Shown here piece after piece: positions 1-7,702 of a stretch of DNA of 64,000 nucleotides. The notes under the pieces were generated by a model, which was given only the letters and a program-made list of their open reading frames with translations, did not search any database and was not told the origin of the DNA. The DNA lies in contig DHQY01000007.1 of the NCBI GenBank assembly GCA_002408205.1, positions 156,173 to 220,172 on the forward strand, given 5' to 3'. The stretch's first letter is position 1. Every line of letters starts with the position of its first letter. The DNA comes from Bacteroidales bacterium UBA5326 (GTDB lineage: Bacteria; Bacteroidota; Bacteroidia; Bacteroidales; UBA932). Both the position numbers and the translations under genes were made by a program.

Positions 1-103
1 AAAAAAACAATCCAAGTAAAGGCGCCACCAGAAACAAAAGCACCAGCCCCGACATAAAAATAAATGCCAGCCGGGTCCATGTATACGTGTTACCTCTCTG
101 CAT
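1..103 (-). CDS. modB: Molybdate ABC transporter permease ModB, N-terminal fragment cut by the window edge
   Basis: Only the first 34 codons are inside the window. The start codon is at 103. After a short polar N-terminus (MQRGNTYTW) comes one hydrophobic segment of about 20 residues rich in Leu, Val and Phe, like the first transmembrane helix of ModB-type permeases. The assignment rests mostly on context: it diverges from a molybdopterin biosynthesis operon, and a TATCTTTG element on the minus strand (128..121) sits about 18 bases upstream of this start. If right, the protein forms the inner-membrane channel for molybdate uptake together with ModA and ModC outside the window. Another membrane protein is possible because so little is visible. 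Confidence 0.6.
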   Translation of the reverse strand, partial: MQRGNTYTWTRLAFIFMSGLVLLFLVAPLLGLFF

Positions 104-120
104 CTTTGAACGATTGCGGG

Positions 121-149
121 CAAAGATACAAAAAAGCGTTCTATCTTTG
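121..149. promoter_or_regulatory. Divergent Bacteroidetes-type promoters for modB and moeA
   Basis: The element TATCTTTG occurs on the plus strand at 142-149 and on the minus strand at 128-121, matching the Bacteroidetes -7 consensus TAnnTTTG. The plus-strand copy ends four bases before the moeA ATG at 154, so the moeA message is expected to be nearly leaderless. The minus-strand copy gives modB a leader of about ten bases. The elements are only 13 bases apart, so the two transcription units probably share any regulator. Confidence 0.7.
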
Positions 150-153
150 CCGG

Positions 154-1356
154 ATGATAGACTTCCACTCTGCTTTACAAAAAATATCCGCCTGTGCCGT
201 TCATGTAGGGACCCGGGATGTTCCGCTGGAGCAGGCATGCGGACGAATTCTTGCACAGGACATTGTTACGCAGCAGGATATGCCTCCTTTCAACAAATCG
301 GCCATGGACGGGTATGCCTGCCGCCGGGAAGATATCCGGCGGGGACTTCGTCCCGTTGAGATCATTCCGGCCGGTAAGTTACCTGAATTGGAAATAACAG
401 AGGGAACCTGCAGTAAAATCATGACAGGAGCCATTCTCCCGCAGGGAGCCGATACGGTCCTGAAAATAGAAGATACAACAGAGAAAGACGGGATTGTTTA
501 TGCATCTGAGAACGCATCCCTTTCCGACAACATATGTTATAAAGGTGAAGATCAGAAGAAGGGAGATTGTATACTTAAGAGCGGAATACGCATTAAACCG
601 CAACATATTGCCATTATTGCCTCGTGCGGAATGACCCGTGTTACGGTCTCGGAAAAAATAAGAACGGGCATTCTTTCCACAGGCAGCGAACTGGCCGAAC
701 CGGGATCCTGCGATCCAGGCGGTATGCTGCCTCCCGGTAAAATATACAACAGCAACGCCATGCAATTGTATACACTGGTAAAGACCATGGGGGCCGAACC
801 CGCCTATTACGGCATTGCCTCCGATACCCCGGAACATACCTTTGCGCTGTTATCGGCCGCCATCACTGAAAACCAGGTGATACTGCTTTCAGGCGGAGTT
901 TCCGAAGGTGATTTTGATTTTGTGCCGGAGGTTATCAGGCAACTCGGGTTCCGGATTGTCTTTGACCGGGTAGCCGTACAGCCGGGCAAGCCCACTACTT
1001 TTGCAGTATCGGAAAACGGACGGCAGTTTCTGTTTGGACTTCCCGGAAACCCTGTTTCTTCTTTTGTACAGTGCCTGTTATTGGTAAGGCCTTTTTTAAC
1101 AGCCATGCAGGGAGCCGCAGACGACGCCCTGACGATAGAACTTACCATAGCACAAGATTTTAAGCGTAAAAACACTTCACGGACCGCCCATATTCCGGTA
1201 AAACTTTCAAGCGACGGCACATGCATTCCTGTTCCCTACCACGGCTCGGCACATATTTCGGCTTACGCCGGGGCCGATGCACTGGCACGCATACCTGCAG
1301 GAGTTGCCGAAGTAAAAAAAGGAGAAAAAGTCACCGTTATTTTTATTAACCAATAA
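154..1356 (+). CDS. moeA: Molybdopterin molybdenumtransferase MoeA
   Basis: MoeA inserts molybdate into adenylylated molybdopterin in the cytoplasm, the last common step of molybdenum cofactor synthesis. The 400-residue product shows the family signature PPFNKSAMDGYA near residue 50, then ILSTGSEL, LSGGVSEGDFDF in the MPT-binding domain, QPGKPTTFA, and FGLPGNPVSSF, in the usual order and spacing. I chose the ATG at 154 rather than the upstream ATG at 64. Family members begin at this point, and the promoter element TATCTTTG lies at 142-149, inside the longer frame. It is the first gene of moeA-moaA-moaC-MOSC/mog, with 7 bases before moaA. Confidence in function is high. Confidence 0.95.
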   Translation: MIDFHSALQKISACAVHVGTRDVPLEQACGRILAQDIVTQQDMPPFNKSAMDGYACRREDIRRGLRPVEIIPAGKLPELEITEGTCSKIMTGAILPQGADTVLKIEDTTEKDGIVYASENASLSDNICYKGEDQKKGDCILKSGIRIKPQHIAIIASCGMTRVTVSEKIRTGILSTGSELAEPGSCDPGGMLPPGKIYNSNAMQLYTLVKTMGAEPAYYGIASDTPEHTFALLSAAITENQVILLSGGVSEGDFDFVPEVIRQLGFRIVFDRVAVQPGKPTTFAVSENGRQFLFGLPGNPVSSFVQCLLLVRPFLTAMQGAADDALTIELTIAQDFKRKNTSRTAHIPVKLSSDGTCIPVPYHGSAHISAYAGADALARIPAGVAEVKKGEKVTVIFINQ

Positions 1357-1363
1357 TCCCGGG

Positions 1364-2176
1364 ATGACCGACTCTTTTGGAAGAACAATTAATTACCTGC
1401 GCCTGTCTGTTACAGACCGGTGTAATTTGCGTTGCGTATACTGCATGCCGGCAGAAGGAATTCCGCTGCTCCATCACTCCGACATCCTCACATACGACCA
1501 GATAGAAGATTTTACCAGGTATGCCGTAACCCGCGGAATTACCCGGGTAAGACTCACCGGAGGCGAACCTTTGGTCAGGAAAGGGATCTGTACCCTTATT
1601 TCACGCCTTGCGGCCATCAAAGGCATTGAAGATCTGTCTATGACCACCAACGGACAACTGCTCGGCGCAATGTCCAAAGACCTGCGTGAGGCCGGGCTGC
1701 ACCGGCTGAATATCAGCCTCGACACCCTCCATCCCGAACGATACACCCGACTGAGCCGCGGAGGCAATCTGCTGCCCGTGCTCGATGGCATTCAGGCGGC
1801 CAGAGTTGCCGGTTTCGGAAAAAAGGGATCGCCCATAAAACTCAACTGCGTACTGTTGCCCGATACGACCGAACAGGAAAAAAACGCGCTGATAACCTTT
1901 GCGCAGTCAAACGATATGGAACTTCGTTTTATTCATTGTATGGACCTGGCAGCCGGCACTTTCTCGCGTGTGGAAGGAGGCGACGGAGGTAACTGCACCC
2001 GCTGCAACCGGCTAAGACTTACGGCTACAGGCATTCTTAAACCCTGTCTTTTCAACGAACTGGGTTACGACATACGCCGGCTGGGAGCAGAAAAAGCGAT
2101 GGATCTGGCCCTGCGGAACAAACCACCAAAAGGAATGTACAACACGAGGGACACATTCTACACATTAGGAGGATAA
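1364..2176 (+). CDS. moaA: GTP 3',8-cyclase MoaA, unusually short form
   Basis: MoaA is the radical-SAM enzyme that rearranges GTP to 3',8-cyclo-GTP with MoaC, starting cofactor synthesis. The N-terminal cluster motif is clear (CNLRCVYC, residues 21-28), as are LTGGEP and the TTNG stretch. The C-terminal cluster motif CTRC-x13-C and the terminal Gly-Gly pair are also kept. The protein is 270 residues, whereas MoaA is usually about 320-340. The missing part lies between the ELRFIHCM strand and the second cluster motif, where typical enzymes have about 50-60 residues more. The reading frame is intact, so this is an in-frame shortening, not a frameshift. All catalytic Cys and the GG tail remain, so I expect it to be active, but that is inference. 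Confidence 0.9.
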   Translation: MTDSFGRTINYLRLSVTDRCNLRCVYCMPAEGIPLLHHSDILTYDQIEDFTRYAVTRGITRVRLTGGEPLVRKGICTLISRLAAIKGIEDLSMTTNGQLLGAMSKDLREAGLHRLNISLDTLHPERYTRLSRGGNLLPVLDGIQAARVAGFGKKGSPIKLNCVLLPDTTEQEKNALITFAQSNDMELRFIHCMDLAAGTFSRVEGGDGGNCTRCNRLRLTATGILKPCLFNELGYDIRRLGAEKAMDLALRNKPPKGMYNTRDTFYTLGG

Positions 2177-2186
2177 TTTTTTATAT

Positions 2187-2648
2187 ATGAACGAGTTAAG
2201 TCACACCAACCACAAAGGCGAAGCCAAAATGGCAGACGTATCGGCCAAGGAGATCTCCCTGAGGAAAGCCGAGGCCTGCGGTCAGATTATGCTTCAACCC
2301 GAAACCTGCCGTTTAATCAGGGAAGATCTCATGAAAAAAGGATCGGTGCTCACGGTTGCACAGATTGCCGGCATATCGGCCGCCAAAGACTGCGCCCGGC
2401 TTATTCCCCTGTGCCACCCTCTGCCACTGAGCCGTATAGATGTGACACCCAAGCTTACCGAAAGCGGCGTTGAAGTCAGTTCGTGTGTGGTAAGCACTGG
2501 CCGGACCGGAGTGGAAATGGAAGCGCTCACGGCCGTAAGCGTCGCCCTGCTTACCGTTTACGATATGTGTAAGGCCGTGGACAAAACAATGAGCATCACA
2601 GCTATTCACCTGGTATCAAAGACCAAAACACCCGTAAATTCACAATGA
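2187..2648 (+). CDS. moaC: Cyclic pyranopterin monophosphate synthase MoaC
   Basis: MoaC converts the MoaA product into cyclic pyranopterin monophosphate. The 153-residue protein carries the hallmark segments KDCARLIPLCHPLPLS, TGVEMEALTAVS and YDMCKAVDK, which supply the catalytic Lys and Asp residues. The start at 2187 fits the family N-terminus (LSHTNHKGEAKMADVS, where others have LSH.....A.MVDVS). The C-terminal tail after the Lys-rich segment is short and divergent. It lies 10 bases after moaA, and its stop overlaps the next start in an ATGA tetramer. Cytoplasmic. Confidence 0.95.
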   Translation: MNELSHTNHKGEAKMADVSAKEISLRKAEACGQIMLQPETCRLIREDLMKKGSVLTVAQIAGISAAKDCARLIPLCHPLPLSRIDVTPKLTESGVEVSSCVVSTGRTGVEMEALTAVSVALLTVYDMCKAVDKTMSITAIHLVSKTKTPVNSQ

Positions 2649-3586
2649 TCATACGATCTCTTAATCTATCCGCAGAAAAAGGCACGGTTAAAAAGCCCGT
2701 TAATAGCGTAACAATCAATAAGACGGGCCTCGAAGGCGACGCCCATGCAGGTGAGTGGCACCGCCAGGTAAGTTTGCTGGGAGAAGAATCCTATGCGGGA
2801 TCCGGCTTTTCCATAGAAAAGCCCCTGCCCTACGGTATATTTGCAGAAAACATCACCACACTTGGCGCCCCGGCACCCGACACACCCGACCTGAAGAGCT
2901 GCCGTCCCGGGGATCTTTTTCGTTGCGGCCGCGTCTTGCTGGAAATCACTCAAATAGGGAAAAAATGCCACGGTCCGGGCTGTGCGGTCATGCAGCAAAC
3001 GGGACACTGCGTAATGCCGGTTGAAGGAATCTTTGCCCGGGTCCTCTCAGAAGGAACCCTTTCTGTAGGCGACCCTCTTGTTTACGAGCCCAAAATCTAC
3101 CGGATTGGTGTCATTACACTGAGCGACAGAGCCTATAACGGAACATACGAAGACAGAAGCGGGCCGCTGCTTGCCCGGCATATTTCGTCGTTTTGCGAGG
3201 CGGAAGGATGGAAACACAAAACCACCAACACACTGTTGCCCGACGACGAGATGTTGCTCGAGAACGAAGTCCTGAAATTCATTCACGCCGGATACGATTT
3301 GATCTTTACCACAGGAGGTACCGGCATGGGACCGGCCGATATTACGGTTCAGGTATTAAAGCCGCTGATTGATAAGGAAATACCTGGAATTATGGAATTC
3401 ATCCGGATAAAATACGGCAGCGAAAACCCCAATGCCCTTATAAGCGGTTCACTGGCCGGATTGGCCGGAAACACCATGATCTTTGCCCTTCCGGGAAGCG
3501 TCAGGGCAGTAGAGGAATACTTCACCGAGATAGCCCGGTGCCTGAAACACCTGGTCTATATGCGAATGGGGTTGGACATCCACTGA
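2645..3586 (+). CDS. MOSC domain - molybdopterin adenylyltransferase (Mog/MoaB) fusion
   Basis: Two domains are joined in one 313-residue chain. Residues 1-145 form a MOSC domain: the GLEGDAHAG motif, a GIFAENITT segment, and the conserved Cys in HGPGCAVM, where MOSC proteins hold sulfur or the cofactor. Residues 152-313 are Mog/MoaB-like: VITLSDRAYNGTYEDRSGPLL, then TTGGTGMGPADIT, the molybdopterin-binding loop, and LPGSVRAVEE. The second half adenylylates molybdopterin just before MoeA acts. The role of the first half is less certain; it may deliver or modify the sulfur ligand or the metal. It is translationally coupled to moaC (ATGA overlap at 2645-2648) and closes the operon. Confidence 0.9.
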   Translation: MIIRSLNLSAEKGTVKKPVNSVTINKTGLEGDAHAGEWHRQVSLLGEESYAGSGFSIEKPLPYGIFAENITTLGAPAPDTPDLKSCRPGDLFRCGRVLLEITQIGKKCHGPGCAVMQQTGHCVMPVEGIFARVLSEGTLSVGDPLVYEPKIYRIGVITLSDRAYNGTYEDRSGPLLARHISSFCEAEGWKHKTTNTLLPDDEMLLENEVLKFIHAGYDLIFTTGGTGMGPADITVQVLKPLIDKEIPGIMEFIRIKYGSENPNALISGSLAGLAGNTMIFALPGSVRAVEEYFTEIARCLKHLVYMRMGLDIH

Positions 3587-3610
3587 TATTTTTCATTCAC
3601 CGATGCCGCC

Positions 3611-4039
3611 CTACCGGAGCATTTTTGCCGGTTGCGTAGCCCCCTCCAGTTTTTTGGCCTTTTGCAGTTCCTTTTGCATTTTATCCCTGTGGGCCTTATA
3701 AATTTTAAACTGGTTTACGGTTAGAATGTCCAGCAACTTATTGTCTTTAATCATGATAGGATCACCGGACATAATGGGATCACCCGATTTTACCGGATCT
3801 CCCGACATGATAGGATCACCGGATTTTTTGTTCCCCCGGCCCGACAGAAGCCTGCGCGCTTCCTTCAGGTATAGGGCATAAATTCCTTCATACTGTTTAT
3901 CATCCAGTTTGACCAATTCTTTCATTTGGTCGGTAGCAGCCTTAGCCATAGATTCGGCCGTCTGACGCGGCTGAGCGGAAGAGGTTGAGCCAATGGCCAG
4001 CAAAAGGGCCAAAATAGTGCCGGTGAATAGTGTTTTCAT
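3611..4039 (-). CDS. Small secreted protein with SGDPI(M/V) tandem repeats, function unknown
   Basis: The 142-residue product starts with a typical signal peptide (cleavage probably after the first 22 residues, at SSAQ), so it should be exported to the periplasm. After a helical segment (about residues 30-65) there is a stretch of short tandem repeats built on SGDPIM or SGDPVK, at about residues 73-95. The DNA shows the same units at 3762-3827. A Lys- and Gln-rich helix ends the protein. The general layout (signal peptide, charged helices, a DKQ..I..LY pattern) resembles small Bacteroidetes periplasmic proteins of the DUF4890 type, but I cannot confirm the family. It diverges from the TlpA-like gene, sharing its 69-bp promoter gap. 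Confidence 0.75.
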   Translation of the reverse strand: MKTLFTGTILALLLAIGSTSSAQPRQTAESMAKAATDQMKELVKLDDKQYEGIYALYLKEARRLLSGRGNKKSGDPIMSGDPVKSGDPIMSGDPIMIKDNKLLDILTVNQFKIYKAHRDKMQKELQKAKKLEGATQPAKMLR

Positions 4040-4060
4040 TCCAAATTATGCTTAATTAAA

Positions 4061-4081
4061 CAAATATAACACTTATATTTG
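4061..4081. promoter_or_regulatory. Back-to-back promoters for the SGDP-repeat gene and the TlpA-like operon
   Basis: TATATTTG is present on the plus strand at 4074-4081 and on the minus strand at 4068-4061, only five bases apart. Both match TAnnTTTG. The plus copy lies 27 bases before the ATG at 4109 and the minus copy 21 bases before the start at 4039. The two polymerases could not bind at once, so the two transcription units probably compete. Confidence 0.65.
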
Positions 4082-4108
4082 CAGTAAATACATTTATTAT
4101 ATAAACAG

Positions 4109-5173
4109 ATGAAAACAAGAACATTATTAATGACAATGGCAGCCGGATTCATCTATCTGACCGCCTGTACTTCCAACACCTATACTGTTACCGCCACTTT
4201 CCCCGATGAATCGTTCAACGGAAAGACCGCATACCTTTCCGCCACGCACGACGGGAGTATACTTGACAGCGCCGTTATTGCAGATCAAAAAGCAGTATTT
4301 AAAGGAGAAGCCGACAGTGCAACCCTTTGTATGGTAGCCAACGAACGTACCAGGGGCCAGATTATGCTGGAAAAAGGCAACATTACCCTTACCATAAGCG
4401 GTGAAAAAGGAGCCGTATCTTACGGGGAAGGAACTCTCCTGAACACCCAGTTGGGGAACCTGCTGAACACCTATAAAGGACTTATGGACGAAATCATGGC
4501 TTATCAGCCGGCGGAGGGTGAAGACGAAAACGAATACTATGAGAACGTATGGAGACCCAAATTTACCGATACTATTGGTACTTATGTGACCGCCAATTTA
4601 AACAACGATGTGGCTATGCTCGCTCTTATGCATCTTTCCAACTACGGCACTCCGGATAAATTCAATGAATTCCTTCAACAGGCCGGCGAAACCGTAAAAT
4701 CACGCGCTCCCATTGCCCGTATTATCAAACAGAAACAGGCTCTTGCAGAAACAGCCGAAGGCATGATGTTCAAAGACTTCACCATTGAAGATTCTGACGG
4801 CAAAGCGGTTTCCTTCTCGGAATACGTTGGCAAAGGACAGTACGTCCTGGTGGATTTCTGGGCCAGCTGGTGCGGACCCTGCAAAGCCGAGATGCCTAAC
4901 CTTATTGAGATATACAAAAAGCATAACGGAAAAGACTTTACCATTCTGGGCGTTGCCGTTTGGGATAAACCCGAAGATACTAAAAAAGCCATTACCGATC
5001 TGGGTATTCTCTGGCCGTGCATTATTAATGCAGATGTTATTCCTACCGATCTTTACGGAATCAACGGGATTCCCCATATCATACTCTTTGGCCCCGACGG
5101 CACCATCATTGCCCGCGATCTGCGCGGAGAAGCCATGAAAGCCAAAATTGACGAGGTCCTGAGTAAGAAATGA
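4109..5173 (+). CDS. TlpA/ResA-like thioredoxin lipoprotein with N-terminal DUF4369-like domain
   Basis: The 354-residue protein has a lipoprotein signal peptide ending in LTAC (Cys20), so it is probably anchored in a membrane and faces the periplasm. Residues 25-115 form a beta-rich DUF4369-like domain. A helical linker follows, and residues 215-354 form a thioredoxin-like domain with the active site WASWCGPCKAEMP (CxxC at about 255-258) and the conserved cis-proline loop INGIPHIIL. Such proteins reduce or isomerise disulfides in exported proteins. It is the first gene of a three-gene operon, and its stop overlaps the next start in ATGA, suggesting translational coupling to the M28 peptidase. 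The substrate is unknown. Confidence 0.9.
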   Translation: MKTRTLLMTMAAGFIYLTACTSNTYTVTATFPDESFNGKTAYLSATHDGSILDSAVIADQKAVFKGEADSATLCMVANERTRGQIMLEKGNITLTISGEKGAVSYGEGTLLNTQLGNLLNTYKGLMDEIMAYQPAEGEDENEYYENVWRPKFTDTIGTYVTANLNNDVAMLALMHLSNYGTPDKFNEFLQQAGETVKSRAPIARIIKQKQALAETAEGMMFKDFTIEDSDGKAVSFSEYVGKGQYVLVDFWASWCGPCKAEMPNLIEIYKKHNGKDFTILGVAVWDKPEDTKKAITDLGILWPCIINADVIPTDLYGINGIPHIILFGPDGTIIARDLRGEAMKAKIDEVLSKK

Positions 5174-6411
5174 GTTATCATCCTATAAAAATAAGCACGG
5201 CAATGTTTTTATCTGCCGTGCTCTTTTTATCGTGCGGTACCCTTTACCGGGTCCCCTGCCCCGATACCGCACAGATGCGACAAACAGTCAATGAACTGTG
5301 CTCCCCAACGTATGAAGGCAGGCTGGCCGGACATACCGGAGATTCCCTGCTGGCATCTCTGCTGGCCCACAAGTTAAGCGCCCTGGGATTCGAGCCTTTT
5401 TTTGAGAACGGACCATTGCAGCCATTTAGCGTAAAATCCATCCACTCATACAATACTGTTATGATATACCGGGGCAGGAATGCCAACCGCACCCTGCTCA
5501 TAGGAGCGCATTACGACCACCTGGGTACCGGCGGAAAAGGATCGGGCAGCCTGCGGCCGGACACTCTTGCTATCCATTTCGGAGCCGATGACAATGCCTC
5601 GGGGGTGGCCATGGCCATTGAAACGGCCAGGCTTCTGACGCTACATGCCCGTTCCCGGCCGGATCTTTTTAAGGCAAATATCATTGTAGCCGCCTTCGGT
5701 GCCGAGGAAGCCGGGACGCTGGGGTCCAAAAAACTGGCCGATACGCTGGCTGCTTTGGCGCAACTTCCGGACCTGATGATCAATCTGGATATGACGGGAA
5801 GGCTTAAGGACAGCGTTTTACAGGTTAGCGGCACGGGAACTTTTTCCCAGGCCGATTCGCTGCTCGCCTCGGCTCGTACAGAACATTTTCCCCTGAAACT
5901 GAAAACATCTTTAAGCGGCTACGGTCCCTCGGACCACGCGGTTTTTTATACACAGAAAGTTCCCGTACTCTTTTTCACCACCGGCCCCCATGCAGACTAT
6001 CATACCCCGTTTGACACTCCGGACAAATTGAATTACCCCGGAATGGTTGATATTGCAGCATATGTTACCGGTGTAGCCGCCGGGTTTGCAGAAGGAAACT
6101 TCATCCCTGTCTGCCTCGAAACCGATGTTCCCGATATGGGTACTCCCAAGGCCGCATTTAAAGCCAGCCTGGGGGTAATTCCCGATTTTACTTACGAAGG
6201 CAAAGGATTCTGCGCCGGAACCGTGATTGCGGGACGTCCGTCCCAACGGGCAGGTATGAAAAACGGAGACGTTGTAATTGCCATTGACAATACACCCATT
6301 AAAAATATTGAGGATTATATGAAAAAACTGGCTACCCTTGAAAAAGGCATGACCATCACTATAGTTGTGCAGCGGGAGAGCCAGAATTACACCCTGGAGG
6401 TAACGTTATGA
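5170..6411 (+). CDS. M28-family zinc metallopeptidase with C-terminal PDZ domain, lipoprotein
   Basis: The 413-residue protein begins with a lipoprotein signal ending in FLSC. The M28 zinc-binding set is visible in order: HYDHLG (first His/Asp), DDNASGVA (bridging Asp), EEAGTLGS (catalytic Glu pair), LDMTGRL (Asp ligand) and the late His in ADYHTPFDTPDKL. Residues about 325-413 form a PDZ domain with AGMKNGDVVIAIDN. M28 enzymes are di-zinc aminopeptidases or related amidohydrolases, and the PDZ domain suggests recognition of a C-terminus or partner. It is coupled on both sides by ATGA overlaps, to the thioredoxin lipoprotein upstream and the membrane protein downstream, so the three likely act together at the cell envelope. 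Confidence 0.92.
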   Translation: MSYHPIKISTAMFLSAVLFLSCGTLYRVPCPDTAQMRQTVNELCSPTYEGRLAGHTGDSLLASLLAHKLSALGFEPFFENGPLQPFSVKSIHSYNTVMIYRGRNANRTLLIGAHYDHLGTGGKGSGSLRPDTLAIHFGADDNASGVAMAIETARLLTLHARSRPDLFKANIIVAAFGAEEAGTLGSKKLADTLAALAQLPDLMINLDMTGRLKDSVLQVSGTGTFSQADSLLASARTEHFPLKLKTSLSGYGPSDHAVFYTQKVPVLFFTTGPHADYHTPFDTPDKLNYPGMVDIAAYVTGVAAGFAEGNFIPVCLETDVPDMGTPKAAFKASLGVIPDFTYEGKGFCAGTVIAGRPSQRAGMKNGDVVIAIDNTPIKNIEDYMKKLATLEKGMTITIVVQRESQNYTLEVTL

Positions 6412-7439
6412 AAGGAACCATCTGTTGGGCGCTTGCCGTCCTGATAACCCTGTCGGCCGTTTTTTTTCAGCGACGTACCGGGCCGAGCAATCCGGAACGC
6501 ATTCAAACGGAAGTGAGCGGACATATTTTTAATATATCGCTGCCCAGGAGCCTTGTCCGGCCCGCCGACCTTTCTGAAGGCGCACAGTTGAGCATCCCGG
6601 TAAAATGCAGCGAAGAAGCCCGCGAAAGTATTATCGGCGCGGTTGTCTACTACAAAAGGTATCCGGGCAACTATATTTTTAAAGCCGTTGTGCCTTCTTT
6701 TACTGTTGAAGATAATGACCTTATTATAAAAGCCAATCTGCCCGTGCAGCCGGCTGCCGGCAAAATTGTTTACTACGTGCAGCTTATAGGACGGGACGGA
6801 TCTATGGTTAACCCGGGACAGGCTACCCTGCGTTTCCGGAACAGGGTGCCGGACGGGATCCTGATCATTCACGTACTGCTTATGTTTGCGGCCATGCTGT
6901 TCTCTACTTTTTCCGGATTGTACGCCCTGTGCAGGAACGTGAGAGTGAATTCATACGTTGTGACCACATTGCTGACGCTTTTTGCCGGAGGTTTTATTTT
7001 TGGGCCCATTGTACAGAAATTCGCCTTTGGTCAGTACTGGACGGGATGGCCTTTCGGAGAAGATCTGACGGACACCAAGACGATGATAGCCCTTCTGGTC
7101 TGGCTGACCGCCTATATTGTGAACCGCGTTGTGCTGAAAAAGTACGGAAAGACCGCCAGAGAATATATTGCGCAGAATACTGCCGGGCAACACGCCGCTG
7201 CTGAGGGAATTGCCGGGGCTGCCGCGAGCACTGCCGGTGTTGTTGGAGGTGTTCCCGGTGTTGATGCGGAACCTGATCCTGTACAGACAAACGCTGCAAA
7301 AGCCGCGATGAAACTGAACCGGTGGAAGCTCCTCTATGTGCTTGCCGCGCTCATAACCCTGGCCATTTACAGCATTCCCCACAGCCTCTCGGGATCTGAG
7401 TACGATTACGAAACGAACACAATAATAACGGGCAATTAA
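6408..7439 (+). CDS. Membrane protein of unknown function, last gene of the TlpA-M28 operon
   Basis: I do not recognise a named family. The 343-residue protein has an N-terminal hydrophobic helix (residues 5-22), an extracytoplasmic beta-rich domain (about 30-145), a helix pair at about 150-200 containing MFAAMLFSTFSGLYAL and TLLTLFAGGFIFG, a conserved-looking aromatic segment FGQYWTGWPFGEDLTD, a further helix (about 225-245), a low-complexity Ala/Gly/Val linker (about 258-300), and a last helix near 307-325. Its start overlaps the M28 gene stop (ATGA), so it is co-translated with it. A role as membrane partner of the peptidase or redox lipoprotein is inference only. Confidence 0.8.
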   Translation: MKGTICWALAVLITLSAVFFQRRTGPSNPERIQTEVSGHIFNISLPRSLVRPADLSEGAQLSIPVKCSEEARESIIGAVVYYKRYPGNYIFKAVVPSFTVEDNDLIIKANLPVQPAAGKIVYYVQLIGRDGSMVNPGQATLRFRNRVPDGILIIHVLLMFAAMLFSTFSGLYALCRNVRVNSYVVTTLLTLFAGGFIFGPIVQKFAFGQYWTGWPFGEDLTDTKTMIALLVWLTAYIVNRVVLKKYGKTAREYIAQNTAGQHAAAEGIAGAAASTAGVVGGVPGVDAEPDPVQTNAAKAAMKLNRWKLLYVLAALITLAIYSIPHSLSGSEYDYETNTIITGN

Positions 7440-7448
7440 GATTTTTAT

Positions 7449-7456
7449 TATCTTTG
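7449..7456 (+). promoter_or_regulatory. -7 promoter element for the tRNA-Arg transcript
   Basis: TATCTTTG matches the Bacteroidetes TAnnTTTG element. It lies just after the stop of the preceding gene and about 94 bases before the tRNA, so the tRNA is probably transcribed with a leader of roughly 85 bases. That leader consists almost entirely of the 21-bp repeats described next. Confidence 0.6.
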
Positions 7457-7460
7457 CCCG

Positions 7461-7544
7461 CTCAAAAGAGTTTTGTTGAAACTCAAAAGAGCATCTTACT
7501 TGCTCAGGCGGGCAGCATTGAAGCTCAAGCGAGCATCCTACATA
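7461..7544 (+). repeat. Four degenerate 21-bp tandem repeats in the tRNA-Arg leader
   Basis: Copies begin at 7461, 7482, 7503 and 7524, an exact 21-base period. Each begins with CTCA, and three of the four contain the small dyad CTCA(A/G)xxGAG. The copies read CTCAAAAGAGTT.., CTCAAAAGAGCA.., CTCAGGCGGGCA.. and CTCAAGCGAGCA... The array ends a few bases before the tRNA 5' end. No protein is encoded here. It could be a processing or binding array, or the footprint of duplication events at this integration-prone site. Confidence 0.75.
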
Positions 7545-7549
7545 CAAGG

Positions 7550-7623
7550 GGTCCGGTAGCTCAGTTGGACAGAGCAACAGCCTTCTAAGCTGTGGGTCTT
7601 GGGTTCGAATCCCAACCGGATCA
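7550..7623 (+). tRNA. tRNA-Arg (anticodon UCU)
   Basis: A complete cloverleaf can be folded: acceptor stem GGTCCGG with CCGGATC (one G-U pair), D-arm GCTCAGTTGGACAGAGC, anticodon stem ACAGC/GCTGT around the loop CTTCTAA with anticodon TCT, and T-arm TTGGG-TTCGAAT-CCCAA, then discriminator A. CCA is not encoded. It reads AGA codons (and AGG by wobble). The gene sits directly left of repeat-rich DNA and a mobile-looking mutagenesis cassette, in keeping with tRNA 3' ends being favoured integration sites. Confidence 0.97.
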
Positions 7624-7635
7624 CAAAGAATAAAA

Positions 7636-7667
7636 AACGCTCCGAGCTTGCTCGGGAGCGTTTTTTT
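7636..7667 (+). terminator. Rho-independent terminator of the tRNA-Arg transcript
   Basis: A GC-rich hairpin (ACGCTCC.. with ..GGGAGCGT, inner GAG/CTC pairing) is followed by a run of seven T. It begins 13 bases after the tRNA end. Confidence 0.85.
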
Positions 7668-7680
7668 GTTCTTTGTAGAT

Positions 7681-7699
7681 GGCCCCCCGCCAGGGGGCC
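7681..7699. repeat. Short perfect GC-rich inverted repeat
   Basis: GGCCCCC and GGGGGCC flank a five-base loop. There is no T-run after it, so it is not an obvious terminator. It marks the left edge of the 42-bp repeat block. Confidence 0.6.
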
Positions 7700-7702
7700 G
7701 GG

